From JAICYJ01 sp963797565 (GTDB lineage: Bacteria; Actinomycetota; Thermoleophilia; Gaiellales; JAICJC01), in the NCBI GenBank assembly GCA_963797565.1, contig CAWCPM010000005.1, positions 62,001 to 126,000 on the forward strand: a DNA stretch of 64,000 nt. Direction: 5' to 3'. Made by a program: the position numbers and the translations under genes. Each line of letters opens with the position of its first letter. The stretch's first letter is position 1. This document shows, piece by piece, positions 35,173-43,568 of this stretch. Below the pieces are notes generated by a model. That model was not told the DNA's origin. It did not search any database and saw nothing but the letters and a program-made list of their open reading frames with translations.

Positions 35173-36547
35173 CGCGTCCGGCCCTGCGACGCCGTTTGGG
35201 GTGGAGACGCTCCACCTCGACCTGCCGGCGGTCGCGGGCGCGTTCACCCGGCGACTGCACGACGCCGGCCTGCCGGTGACGGCAGCCCGCTCGGCCGATC
35301 TCGCGCGGGCGCTTGCCCTGGTGCGCCCGGTGTCGCGACGGCGGCTGTACTGGACGGCGCGGGCCGTGCTGGTGTCGGATCCGGCCCAGGTGGCCGTCTT
35401 CGACTCGGTGTTCCGGTCGGTGTTCGGCAGCGGACCGGCGGGCGACGTGTTCCAGCCAGAACAGCCGCAGACGGCGGCCACCGCTCCCGACCAGCGGGCC
35501 GCGCCGGATGGTTCGACCCCGCCGCGGGAGGGCGCCGCGCCGGACGCGAGCGAGGGCGTCTGGTCGGCCGCGCCGGCCGCGGCACGGGACGACGACGGCG
35601 ATGCGGTGGAGGTACCGCTGGCGCTGGCCAGCGCAGAGGAGCGGCTGGCGGGCAAGCGGTTCGACGCGCTTGAGCCGCACGAGCTGGCGCAGCTCTACCA
35701 GCTGATGGCGGGCCTGCGGCTGTCGACTCCGCCGCGCACCACGCGCCGTTACCGGAGCGGGCGGCGCGGCCGTCACATAGACATGCGTCGCACGCTGCGG
35801 GCCGCCCGCAGGACCGGTGGCGATCCGATCCGGCTGGCACGCAGGCAGCGACGCGTGACCCGCCGCCGGCTGGTGATGCTGTGCGACATCTCGGGCTCGA
35901 TGGAGCCCTACGCCCGTGCCTACCTGCAGTTCCTGACCTGCGCCGCCGCCAGCGGGCCGGACGCCGAGGCGTTCGTGTTCGCCACCCGGCTGACGCGCCT
36001 GACCCGGGCCCTCGCCTCGAGCAACCCGGAGCGCGCGATCCAGCGCGCGGCCGCGGCGGCACCGGACTGGTCGAGCGGGACGCGGATCGGCGATGCGCTG
36101 CAGGCGTTCAACGATCGCCACGGCCGTCGCGGGATGGCCCGCGGCGCTGTGGTCGTGATCCTGTCGGACGGCTGGGAGCGCGGTGACCCGGCGTTGGTGG
36201 CCCGCGAGATGCAGCGCCTGTCGAGGCTGGCGCACCGGATCGTGTGGGTCAACCCGCGCAGCGGCGCGAGCTCCTTCACCGTGCGGGCGGGCGGCATGGT
36301 GGCGGCGCTGCCGTACTGCGATGCGCTGGTCAGCGGCCACAGCTTCGAGGCGCTGCACGAGGTGGTCGACGCGATCGGCGCGGACTCATGGCAGGTGGGG
36401 CCGCCTGCCGTGGACTCCGACGAGCGGGAGTGGGAGGATTCCTGGGCCAGCGCCACGCCGGTGCCGGGGAGCTCGGTGGCGATGCCGAGCGGCTACGGCC
36501 CCAGCAAGGGGAACACCACCCCGGGATGGGTGACCGAGGATGAGTGA
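35165..36547 (+). CDS. coxE: VWA-domain protein CoxE
   Basis: A 460-residue protein. The N-terminal 120 residues are helical, followed by a Pro/Ala-rich variable linker (about 100-155) and a von Willebrand A domain from about 235 with an intact MIDAS (LCDISGSMEPYA), then the second MIDAS Thr region (SSGTRIGDALQAFN) and VVVILSDGWERGDP. It is the partner of the CoxD ATPase. GTG start; the stop lies inside the start of the next gene. Confidence 0.92.
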   Translation: MTDASGPATPFGVETLHLDLPAVAGAFTRRLHDAGLPVTAARSADLARALALVRPVSRRRLYWTARAVLVSDPAQVAVFDSVFRSVFGSGPAGDVFQPEQPQTAATAPDQRAAPDGSTPPREGAAPDASEGVWSAAPAAARDDDGDAVEVPLALASAEERLAGKRFDALEPHELAQLYQLMAGLRLSTPPRTTRRYRSGRRGRHIDMRRTLRAARRTGGDPIRLARRQRRVTRRRLVMLCDISGSMEPYARAYLQFLTCAAASGPDAEAFVFATRLTRLTRALASSNPERAIQRAAAAAPDWSSGTRIGDALQAFNDRHGRRGMARGAVVVILSDGWERGDPALVAREMQRLSRLAHRIVWVNPRSGASSFTVRAGGMVAALPYCDALVSGHSFEALHEVVDAIGADSWQVGPPAVDSDEREWEDSWASATPVPGSSVAMPSGYGPSKGNTTPGWVTEDE

Positions 36548-36761
36548 CGAGGTGAGGAGCGATTCAGGGATGTCGGAGGGCACGACCAAGATCTGCATCT
36601 ACCCCGGCTGTGAGCGGCCGGCCGCGCCCGCCCACCCGCAGGGCGGGCCACAGCCCGCGTTCTGCGACCTGGAGGAGCACAATGCGCTGACGGCGCACCA
36701 GGAGCGCCAGCGTCTCGCGTCCGCAGCGAACCCCGAGCACGAGGAGATCCAGAGTGGCTAA
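36540..36761 (+). CDS. Small Cys/His protein of the cox operon
   Basis: 73 residues. The middle carries CIYPGCERPAAPAHP and AFCDLEEHNALTAHQERQ, so Cys-x4-Cys followed by a Cys and two His, the composition of a small zinc or metal-binding knuckle. It overlaps coxE by 8 bases and the following gene by 8 bases. I do not recognise a named family. A regulatory or metal-delivery role in CODH assembly is a guess from position. Confidence 0.7.
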   Translation: MSDEVRSDSGMSEGTTKICIYPGCERPAAPAHPQGGPQPAFCDLEEHNALTAHQERQRLASAANPEHEEIQSG

Positions 36762-37218
36762 CGAGGCATACCGCGCGGTCTTCCTGCGCGTTCACCCGAC
36801 CGGCAAGATGGTGCTCAGCCTGACGACGGATGCCGATGGCAACGAGGCCGACTATGCCCGGCAGGTGGGCGAGGAGCTGGGCGTGCCGGCGCTGGATGTG
36901 AAGGTGGTGCCGGCCGACACCGACCGCTTCGGCACCGGGCACGGCTACAACACCAGCCCGACGTCGGCGGGCACGGCGGCCGCCATCACGAGGACCACGA
37001 CCAAGATCCGCGACAAGGCGCAGCTGCTGGCGGGAATGCAGCTGGGTGCGTCGCCGGAGATGCTCTCGTGGTCGAATGGCGCCTGGGTCAGCGGCGACGG
37101 CAGCGACCCGTCGAAGGTGGCCACGGTGGCGGATATCGCGCTCTACGCGCACGGCACCGGCGCGCTGCCTCCCGGCGTCGAGGGCGGGCTGGACGCCCAG
37201 ACCGTCTACAGCGACTGA
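36754..37218 (+). CDS. Free-standing CoxL-like domain lacking cofactor motifs
   Basis: 154 residues aligning by eye along their whole length with CoxL residues about 490-635 of the same operon: FLRVHPTGKMVLSLTT matches LRVHPSGKAVVSISA, TKIRDKAQLLAGMQLG matches RKVRDKARLIAATMLE, and GVEGGLDAQTVYSD matches GMEGGLDAQVIYD. The Moco loop QGQGHET of CoxL is DADGNEA here, and GSRSTPVSG is NTSPTSAG, so it should not bind cofactor the same way. GTG start with GAGGAGA before it. Last gene of the operon; a decoy, chaperone or structural subunit are possible roles. Confidence 0.82.
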   Translation: MANEAYRAVFLRVHPTGKMVLSLTTDADGNEADYARQVGEELGVPALDVKVVPADTDRFGTGHGYNTSPTSAGTAAAITRTTTKIRDKAQLLAGMQLGASPEMLSWSNGAWVSGDGSDPSKVATVADIALYAHGTGALPPGVEGGLDAQTVYSD

Positions 37219-37239
37219 GAGCGGCGGTGTTCACGCGGT

Positions 37240-37481
37240 CGTGACCGGCGCGTGACACCGAATCGTGCAACGAAGCTCACACCGCCGTGGCGATCCAACC
37301 GCCACGCGTCACGATTCGCACCGCCGGCCCGGCGCGAACATCACGGCTCCGGACAGCGCACCGCGCAACCATGCGAGGGCGCGTCACACCCTGGCAACGA
37401 CCTGTCAACGATCCCGTGCCGGACCGCCCACGCCGCTCGAGTCGGGGTTTGACACCGTTAAGAGCGCGCCGGGCGTTGCAC
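37240..37481 (+). repeat. 242-bp dispersed element, copy B
   Basis: Plus-strand partner of 22064-22305. It starts 22 bases after the last cox gene and has the same conserved ends and diverged centre. The next gene is convergent (YceI), so here the element is not upstream of a same-strand gene, and a pure promoter role is unlikely. Open frames inside it (for example from 37265 and 37287) recur in copy A only because the DNA is related. Confidence 0.8.
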
Positions 37482-37545
37482 GGCCGGGTGGGTGGCGTGA
37501 CCCACGATGCAAGCACGTGACGAAACCATCACCTTCGTGGATCAT

Positions 37546-38085
37546 CTAGGAGCCGAGCCGGGCGTCGATGCTGACCTCGACCTCGTCGACCACCTTCAGC
37601 GCCCCGAACAGCGTCGAGTAGGGCTTCATGCCCCAGTCCGTCTGCTTGATCACCGCCGTGGCGCCGAGCGTTCCGTCGCCCGTCATGGCGACATCGAAGC
37701 CCAGCGGACGGGTGGTTCCGTGCAGCGTCAGATCGCCCTCGACCCTGAGGCCGTCGCCCTCGGCGCGCACCGACTTCGATTCGAAGCTGATCCGCTCACC
37801 CTTGAGCACCTCGTTGTCGACCGTCTGCTCGATCTCCGCCTTCTGATCATCGCTCAGCGACTGCACGCCGCCGCTGCCCTCCTGCACGCGCAGCGACCCG
37901 CCGTCGGCGCTGACCTCGATCACCGCATCCGCCGGGTCATCGCCGACCACCAGCACGGCTTCCCAGGAGCCCACGTGGAACAGCAGGTTGTGGCCGGCCA
38001 TGGCCGCCGCTCCCGTCTTCTGCGTGCGTACGGAGAGCGTGCCGTCGTCGGGCCCGAGCGCGTATCTGCCAGCCGGAATCGCCAC
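37546..38085 (-). CDS. YceI-family lipid-binding-like protein
   Basis: A 179-residue YceI-fold lipocalin-like protein (GRYALGPDDGTLSVRTQKTG at the start, VLKGERISFESKSV, GDLTLHGTTRPLGFDV, SIDARLG at the end). Members bind isoprenoid quinones or similar amphiphiles. No signal peptide is visible, so it would be cytoplasmic. The GTG start at 38085 is eight bases after a TATAGG -10. It is divergent from coxG with a shared promoter region. Confidence 0.88.
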   Translation of the reverse strand: MAIPAGRYALGPDDGTLSVRTQKTGAAAMAGHNLLFHVGSWEAVLVVGDDPADAVIEVSADGGSLRVQEGSGGVQSLSDDQKAEIEQTVDNEVLKGERISFESKSVRAEGDGLRVEGDLTLHGTTRPLGFDVAMTGDGTLGATAVIKQTDWGMKPYSTLFGALKVVDEVEVSIDARLGS

Positions 38086-38095
38086 CCCCGAAGCC

Positions 38096-38101
38096 TATAA
38101 T
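38096..38101 (+). promoter_or_regulatory. -10 box for coxG
   Basis: TATAAT on the plus strand, about 45 bases before the coxG ATG, overlapping the minus-strand TATAGG box of the YceI gene. Transcription of the two genes should therefore interfere or be co-ordinated. No good -35 is visible. Confidence 0.5.
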
Positions 38102-38146
38102 GCCGGGCTTCCCCGCATCCACCCATCCGATCACAAGGACGGCACC

Positions 38147-38578
38147 ATGGCGGTAGAACTCGACCACTCCTTCACCACGTCGCGGTCGCTCGACGACAGC
38201 TACGCCACCATCCTCGACCTCGAGCGCGTGGTGCCGTGCGTGGAGGGGGCGACGGTGCTCGAGCGCACGGGGCCGGACTCGGTCAAGGCCGAGATCAAGG
38301 TCAAGATGGGGGCGATGTCGATGACCTTCACCGGCACCGTGGAGACGACCGAGCAGGACGCGGCGGCACACCGGGCCGTGCTGACGGTGAAGTCCCGCGA
38401 GGCGGGCGGACAGGGGTTCGCGAACGGCACCATCGTGTTCGCGCTCCACGACGGCGGCGGCGACATCCACACGAACGCCCAGATCACCGGCAAGGCCGCG
38501 TCGATGGGCGAGGGCGTGGTGTCGGGCGTGCTGGACGCGCTGATCACCGACTTCGCCGGCAAGCTCGGACAGCTCTGA
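38147..38578 (+). CDS. coxG: CoxG-family SRPBCC protein
   Basis: A 143-residue START-like protein starting MAVELDHSFTTSRSLDDSYATILDLERVVPCVEGATVLE, the standard CoxG opening, and with KVKMGAMSMTFTGTVE and a C-terminal helix VVSGVLDALITDFAGKL. CoxG proteins bind quinone-like ligands and have been linked to attaching CODH to the membrane or moving its electrons. The gene lies outside the main operon, 929 bases beyond its last gene, with its own promoter. ATG 38147 has AAGGAC nine bases upstream. Confidence 0.9.
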   Translation: MAVELDHSFTTSRSLDDSYATILDLERVVPCVEGATVLERTGPDSVKAEIKVKMGAMSMTFTGTVETTEQDAAAHRAVLTVKSREAGGQGFANGTIVFALHDGGGDIHTNAQITGKAASMGEGVVSGVLDALITDFAGKLGQL

Positions 38579-38587
38579 GGCCGGCCG

Positions 38588-38842
38588 ATGGCGACGATCA
38601 CGATGCGCCACATCCGCGAGGGCGAGGTGCCGCGTGACGGCGGCACAGCGATCCAGGATGACCCCGACCGCCCCGTCTTCCGCGGCAACGGCCCGGACGA
38701 CTACGTCTGCGTGGAGTGCGGGAACCTGCTGGCCGCGTCGATGGACGGCACCTACATGACGAAGAAGGTGCGCGTGCGCTGTGGCCGCTGCTCGACGGTG
38801 AACGTGGCGATCACCGACGAATCGGACCGGCCGCGGCGCTGA
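38588..38842 (+). CDS. Small zinc-ribbon-like protein
   Basis: 84 residues with a Cys pair in DDYVCVECGNLLAA (about 39-52) and a second in VRVRCGRCSTVNVA (about 62-75), a two-knuckle zinc-ribbon arrangement. Begins nine bases after coxG, so co-transcribed. No function is assigned; such ribbons are common in small actinobacterial proteins. Confidence 0.72.
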   Translation: MATITMRHIREGEVPRDGGTAIQDDPDRPVFRGNGPDDYVCVECGNLLAASMDGTYMTKKVRVRCGRCSTVNVAITDESDRPRR

Positions 38843-38857
38843 GTTGCCGGCGCGATG

Positions 38858-39970
38858 CTAGAGCCGGGCCTTGAGCGCCATGATGCGGGCGTACGACTTG
38901 TTGAGGCCGCCCATCCGCAGCGTCCCGTTCCTGGCTGCCGCGAGCAGCGCCTTGAACACGGCCTGGCTGGTGGCTCCCGAGCCGGTGATCAGGATCAGGT
39001 CGGAGCCGGCCGCGGCGCTCTTCAGCGCCAGCGGGGGATCGGTCGTGTGGCGGACGTGCGCGGCCGCGTCCAGCGAGTCCGTGATGGTGACTCCGGTGAA
39101 CCCGAGCCGCCTTCGCAGGATGCCCTTGATGACCGTGGGAGACCAGGCCGCAGCGCGTCTGTCGAGCGCCGGGTAGACGGCCGTGGACAGCATCACCATC
39201 GGATCGAGCCCCTGCCGGAACGCGACCCTGTACGGCAGCCACGCCCGCTCCAGCTGCCGGGCGGTGGCGGTGATGTGCACCAGCGCGTCGTCGGTGGACA
39301 CGGTCGCGCGGCCGAGGCCGGGGAAGTGCTTCAGCACCGGCCAAACCTTGTGGCCCTCGAGCCCGTCCGCGAACGCCGACGCGTCCTTGGCCACGATGAA
39401 GCGGCTGGTGGAGAAGGCCCGCTGCTGCTGCTCGATGAAGTCTGACGGACCGGTGGGAACGTCGGCGACCGGGGCCAGGTCGACGTTGACGCCGTCCGCT
39501 CGCAACGCCGCCCCGGTCAGCGATCCGGCGGTGTGGGACTGCGCGGTCGGCAGCTGGCCCAGCTCCTGTGCGGAGTGGTTCGGCGGCGCCCATGGGATCC
39601 GCTTGACGAGACCGCCCTCCTGGTCGGTGGTGATCAGCAGGGGCGGCTGGCCGCCGTTGTGCGCGGCCAGCTGCAGCTTGGCGGTGAGCGCCGTCAGCTG
39701 CGACGGCGAGCTGATGTTCGACCCGAACAGGATCACGCCGCCGATCTGGCCGGCCCTGATCCGGGCTCGCAGGCTGCGGCTGGCGGTCGTGCCCTTGAAT
39801 GCCACCACGATCCGCTGGCCGACCAGCTGCGACAGCGTGGGCGTGGCGGCGGGCACGCTCCCGTGCGGCGTCCCACCGGCGCGAGCCTGGGCCGAGCCGG
39901 TGGCGATCAGCGCGCAGCAAAGAGCGGTCGCGGCTGTAGCCCGTCGTGCGGTCATGCCGGGTCGGTGCAT
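38858..39970 (-). CDS. Secreted GH3-family protein (NagZ-like)
   Basis: A 370-residue exported protein with a signal peptide (RRATAATALCCALIATGSAQA). The GH3 barrel shows ITTDQEGGLVKRI, DLAPVADVPTG, KHFPGLGRATVSTDD and the nucleophile strand GFTGVTITDSLDA. NagZ enzymes have an Asp-His dyad after KHFPGHG; here the loop reads GLGRATVSTDD without that His, as in a known actinobacterial subgroup, so hydrolysis of N-acetylglucosaminides is not assured. ATG 39970 is used; a second ATG six codons later would also leave a signal peptide. Confidence 0.86.
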   Translation of the reverse strand: MHRPGMTARRATAATALCCALIATGSAQARAGGTPHGSVPAATPTLSQLVGQRIVVAFKGTTASRSLRARIRAGQIGGVILFGSNISSPSQLTALTAKLQLAAHNGGQPPLLITTDQEGGLVKRIPWAPPNHSAQELGQLPTAQSHTAGSLTGAALRADGVNVDLAPVADVPTGPSDFIEQQQRAFSTSRFIVAKDASAFADGLEGHKVWPVLKHFPGLGRATVSTDDALVHITATARQLERAWLPYRVAFRQGLDPMVMLSTAVYPALDRRAAAWSPTVIKGILRRRLGFTGVTITDSLDAAAHVRHTTDPPLALKSAAAGSDLILITGSGATSQAVFKALLAAARNGTLRMGGLNKSYARIMALKARL

Positions 39971-40037
39971 ACCACCAAGCGTACGCGCTGAACGTGTCAG
40001 GGCGTGGTCGGGCGCGTTGCGGTCCGGTAACGGCGGC

Positions 40038-40880
40038 TCAGGAGATCGTGGCCGGCAGGCTTGCCTCCCAGGCGTACAACGTCAGAAATCCGAGCGGGTC
40101 GCGCGCCATCGCGTGCGCGTAGTCCTGTACCGCCCGCACGTACAGGCTCGAGTGGTTGTAGGCGAACAGCGCGCGCCGCTCGTCGGCCGGCGCGCCGGAC
40201 TGGTGCAGGTAGTTGCCCGCGCCCAGCACCGCATCGCGGGGCGAATGGATGTTGCCTCCCAGGCCGTATGCCTTCCAGGTGGAGGGCAGGAACTGCATCG
40301 GCCCCTGGGCGCCGGCGCTGCTGGTGTTGCCGACCCGGCCGAACGCCGACTCGACCAGGTTCACCGCCGCGAGCGTCTGCCAGCGCACCCCGAACCGGCT
40401 CTGTGCCAGGTGGTAGTCGGCCAGCAGCTGCCCGGCCGGAGGTGCCGGATCGAGGTGCAGCGTCACCGCCTTGCCCGACGGCGGCCCGGCCAGGCGCCGC
40501 AGCGCCTGCGCGGCGCGCAGCTGGGGACGGACGGCCGCCGCCAGCGAGGGTGGCAGCGCGGCCAGCGTGGGCCGGACGAGTGACGGCGTCTCGGCCAGCT
40601 GGTGCACCAGCTGACGCTCCTGGGCGGCCGGCGTCAGCACGTCGGCCGGGGGCGTGCTCACCAGCGCAGGGTCGGACGCGCGCCAGCGGCCCAGCGCCGA
40701 TCGCAGCGCCGCATCAGCCGAGGTCAGCTGCGACGCGATCGTCGCGGGGGTGGTGGACGCGGCCGGCGTTGACGCCGTCCCGGACGAGCCGCAGCCGGCG
40801 GCCGGGAGAGCCACCGCCAGGACCGCCAGCGTCAGGCCGATCAGCCCGCGAACCGGGCGCCGTTGAGGCGGTGCGTTCAC
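40038..40880 (-). CDS. Lipoprotein lytic transglycosylase (SLT domain)
   Basis: A 280-residue exported protein with a lipobox (ALPAAGC at about residue 30), a Ser/Thr/Ala-rich spacer and an SLT-type catalytic domain from about 160. The catalytic Glu is in AAVNLVESAFGRVG, followed by SSAGAQGPMQFLPSTWKAYG and LFAYNHSSLYVRAVQDYA, all typical of peptidoglycan lytic transglycosylases. GTG 40880 (VNAPPQRRPVRG) is preferred to a TTG at 40889. Confidence 0.87.
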   Translation of the reverse strand: MNAPPQRRPVRGLIGLTLAVLAVALPAAGCGSSGTASTPAASTTPATIASQLTSADAALRSALGRWRASDPALVSTPPADVLTPAAQERQLVHQLAETPSLVRPTLAALPPSLAAAVRPQLRAAQALRRLAGPPSGKAVTLHLDPAPPAGQLLADYHLAQSRFGVRWQTLAAVNLVESAFGRVGNTSSAGAQGPMQFLPSTWKAYGLGGNIHSPRDAVLGAGNYLHQSGAPADERRALFAYNHSSLYVRAVQDYAHAMARDPLGFLTLYAWEASLPATIS

Positions 40881-40956
40881 GCCCGGCAAGGTAGCAGCGG
40901 CCGTTCAGCGGGCCGGGCTAGGATGGCTCGACAACATCGACTGAGGGGTGGATGGG

Positions 40957-41802
40957 ATGTCGACGATCGCAACGCACGAGCAGCAGGATGTGGAGAAAGT
41001 CAATGCAACCGGCCGGACTCCGGCGGTGTTCGTACACGGGCTGTGGCTGCTTCCGAGCAGCTGGGACCGCTGGGCGGAGGTGTTCGACGAGGCCGGCTAC
41101 GCGGCGCTCGCGCCGGGCTGGCCCGACGACCCGGAGACCGTCGCCGAGGCAAATGCCAACCCGGAGGTGTTCGCCAACAAGACCGTCGGCGACGTCGCCG
41201 ACCACTTCGCTGAGGTGATCGGCAAGCTCGATCGCAAGCCGGTCGTGATCGGCCACTCCTTCGGCGGCCTGCTGGCTCAGATCCTGGCCGGGCGGGGGCT
41301 GTCGACCGCCACGGTGGCGATCGACCCGGCGCCGTTCCGCGGTGTGCTGCCGCTGCCGATCTCGGCGCTGCGCTCAGCCAGCCCGGTGCTCACCAATCCG
41401 GCCAACCGCCACCGCGCCGTGCCGCTCACCTACGAGCAGTTCCGCTACGGGTTCGCGAATGCCGTCAGCGAGGACGAGGCCAGGCAGCTCTACGACGCAT
41501 TTGCCGTGCCCGCCCCCGGCGCTCCGCTGTTCCAGGCCGCGACCGCCAACTTCAACCCGTGGACGGAGGCGAAGGTCGACCACAAGAACCCCGAGCGCGG
41601 CCCGCTGCTGATCATCTCCGGCGAGAAGGATCACACCGTGCCCTGGGCGATCGCGAACGCCTCCTTCAAGAAGCAGAAGAAGAACAAGGGCAGCGTCACC
41701 GAGATCGTCGAGATCAGCGGCCGCGGCCATGCGCTCACGATCGACAGCGGCTGGCGCGAGGTGGCCGACAAGGCCCTGGAGTTCGTCCGGAGGTTCACAT
41801 GA
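40957..41802 (+). CDS. Alpha/beta hydrolase
   Basis: A 281-residue alpha/beta hydrolase. The oxyanion/loop region is VFVHGLWLLPSSWDRW, the nucleophile elbow VVIGHSFGGLLAQ (Ser about 99), the acid in ISGEKDHTVPWA and the His in SGRGHALTID. The triad is complete. ATG 40957 has GAGGGG about eight bases upstream; a GTG nine bases earlier is less likely. It is coupled by ATGA to the Mop-like gene, which hints at shared regulation but not at a substrate. Confidence 0.88.
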   Translation: MSTIATHEQQDVEKVNATGRTPAVFVHGLWLLPSSWDRWAEVFDEAGYAALAPGWPDDPETVAEANANPEVFANKTVGDVADHFAEVIGKLDRKPVVIGHSFGGLLAQILAGRGLSTATVAIDPAPFRGVLPLPISALRSASPVLTNPANRHRAVPLTYEQFRYGFANAVSEDEARQLYDAFAVPAPGAPLFQAATANFNPWTEAKVDHKNPERGPLLIISGEKDHTVPWAIANASFKKQKKNKGSVTEIVEISGRGHALTIDSGWREVADKALEFVRRFT

Positions 41803-42005
41803 AGCTGAGTGCCCGCAACCGGCTGACCGGCACGGTCGTCAGCATCCGCCGCGGCGAGCCGATCGCCAACGTGGTGGTCGACGTGAACGGCCAGCGCATG
41901 GTCTCGTCGATCACGGTCGAGGCGGTCGACGAGCTGGGGCTGACGGAGGGCAGCGCGGTGACCGCCGTGGTCAAGGCCTCGGACGTGATGCTGGCGGTCG
42001 ACTAA
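41799..42005 (+). CDS. Mop/TOBE-domain molybdate- or molybdopterin-binding protein
   Basis: 68 residues forming one TOBE/Mop domain: MKLSARNRLTGTVVSIRRGEPIANVVVDV, then VEAVDELGLTEGSAVTAVVKASDVMLAVD. Mop-type molbindins store molybdate or pterin in hexamers. The nearby molybdoenzyme operon makes this assignment sensible. ATGA overlap with the hydrolase. Confidence 0.86.
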   Translation: MKLSARNRLTGTVVSIRRGEPIANVVVDVNGQRMVSSITVEAVDELGLTEGSAVTAVVKASDVMLAVD

Positions 42006-42017
42006 CACCACAGGGCG

Positions 42018-43541
42018 ATGCGCCTCCAGCAGATCGTCGAGACGTCCGCCGCCGTCGCCGCCACCAGGTCGCGGAGCGAGAAGGTCGAGCTGCTGGCCGC
42101 CTGCATCGCCGGCATGGGCCGGGACGAGGTCGCGATCGGCGCCGGGTTCCTGGCCGGCGAGCCGCGCCAGCGGCGGCTCGGCGCCGGCTGGGCTGCACTC
42201 CGCGAGCTGCCGCCGCCCGCCGCCGATGCGACGCTGACGCTGGTCGCCGTGGACGCCGCGCTGGAGCGGATCGCGGGCATCTCCGGCGCGGGATCACAGG
42301 CCGAGCGGGCCGGCGCCGTTCACGAGCTGTTCGCGGCGGCCACCGGGCCGGAGCAGGAGTTCCTGCGGCGCCTGATCCTGAGCGATCTGCGCCAGGGGGC
42401 TCTGCAGTCGGCTGTCACCGATGCCGTGGCGCGTGCGGCCTCGGTGCCGCAGAGCGAGGCGCGACGGGCGCTGATGCTGCTCGGAGACGCCGGCGAGCTG
42501 GCCCGGGTCGCCGTGTTCGACGGGATCGATGGCCTGCGGGCGGTGCGGCTCGAGGTGGGGCGGCCGGTGCAGCCGATGCTGGCGGGGACGGCTCCCGATC
42601 TGGCCTCGGCGCTGGCGAAGATCGATCCGGCCGCCCTCGAGTGGAAGCTGGACGGCGCCCGCATCCAGGTGCACCGAAGCGGCGATCAGGTGAGCGTGTT
42701 CACGCGCTCCCTCGACGAGGTCACCGACCGCGTTCCGGAGGTGGTCGAGGCGGTGCGTGCGCTCGACGCGAGCTCGCTGGTGCTGGACGGTGAGGCGATC
42801 GCGCTGCAGGCGGATGGGCGGCCGCACCCGTTCCAGGTGACCGGGTCGCGCTTCGGAAGCCGCACCGCGGTCGACACCCTGCGCCGCGAGATCCCGCTGA
42901 CGCCGTTCATCTTCGACATCCTGCACGCCGACGGCGAGGACCTGCTCGATCAGCCCGCCGAGCAGCGGGGGCGGCGGTTGGCGGCGATCGTTCCCGAGTC
43001 CATGCGGGTTCCGCGGATGGTGGTGGGCTCGGCCGAGCAGGCGGCCGCATTCCAGGCTGACACCCTGGCCCGCGGCCACGAGGGCGTGCTGGTCAAGTCG
43101 CTGGACGCTCCGTACGCCGCGGGGCGGCGCGGCGCCGGCTGGATCAAGGTCAAGCCGCGGCTCACGCTCGACCTGGTGGTGCTGGCGGCGGAGTGGGGGC
43201 ATGGCCGCCGCCAGGGGTGGCTGAGCAACCTGCACCTGGGCGCCCGCGCGGACGACGGCAGCGGCTTCGTGATGCTGGGCAAGACCTTCAAGGGGCTGAC
43301 CGACGCGACTCTGGCCTGGCAGACCGAGCGGCTGCTCGAGCTCGAGACCGCGCGGCACGGCATCACGGTCGAGGTGTACCCGGAGCTGGTGGTGGAGATC
43401 GCATTCGACGGCCTGCAGCGCAGCTCACGCTACCCGGGGGGAGTCGCGTTGCGGTTCGCGCGCGTGCTGCGGTACCGTGACGACAAGCGGGCCGACGAGG
43501 CCGACACGCTGGCAGGCGTGCTGGCCGTGGGCGGATTCTAA
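42018..43541 (+). CDS. ATP-dependent DNA ligase
   Basis: A 507-residue ligase of the archaeal/mycobacterial LigB type. The N-terminal DNA-binding domain runs to about 195, then adenylation motif I EWKLDGARIQVHR with the nucleophile Lys at 210, motif III FDILHADGEDL, motif IV GHEGVLVKS, and motif V WIKVKPRL; the OB-fold ends near IAFDGLQRSSRYPGGVALRF. It seals nicks in DNA, probably in repair. A separate NAD-dependent replicative ligase would be expected elsewhere. Confidence 0.93.
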   Translation: MRLQQIVETSAAVAATRSRSEKVELLAACIAGMGRDEVAIGAGFLAGEPRQRRLGAGWAALRELPPPAADATLTLVAVDAALERIAGISGAGSQAERAGAVHELFAAATGPEQEFLRRLILSDLRQGALQSAVTDAVARAASVPQSEARRALMLLGDAGELARVAVFDGIDGLRAVRLEVGRPVQPMLAGTAPDLASALAKIDPAALEWKLDGARIQVHRSGDQVSVFTRSLDEVTDRVPEVVEAVRALDASSLVLDGEAIALQADGRPHPFQVTGSRFGSRTAVDTLRREIPLTPFIFDILHADGEDLLDQPAEQRGRRLAAIVPESMRVPRMVVGSAEQAAAFQADTLARGHEGVLVKSLDAPYAAGRRGAGWIKVKPRLTLDLVVLAAEWGHGRRQGWLSNLHLGARADDGSGFVMLGKTFKGLTDATLAWQTERLLELETARHGITVEVYPELVVEIAFDGLQRSSRYPGGVALRFARVLRYRDDKRADEADTLAGVLAVGGF

Positions 43542-43568
43542 GAAGAGATCACACTGAGGAGGCGGAGC

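Noticed and set aside
37265..37549. Open frames in the 242-bp element that recur at 22 kb
   Set aside because: Several frames are shared because the DNA is related; they lack ribosome sites and the conserved ends do not favour any one frame.
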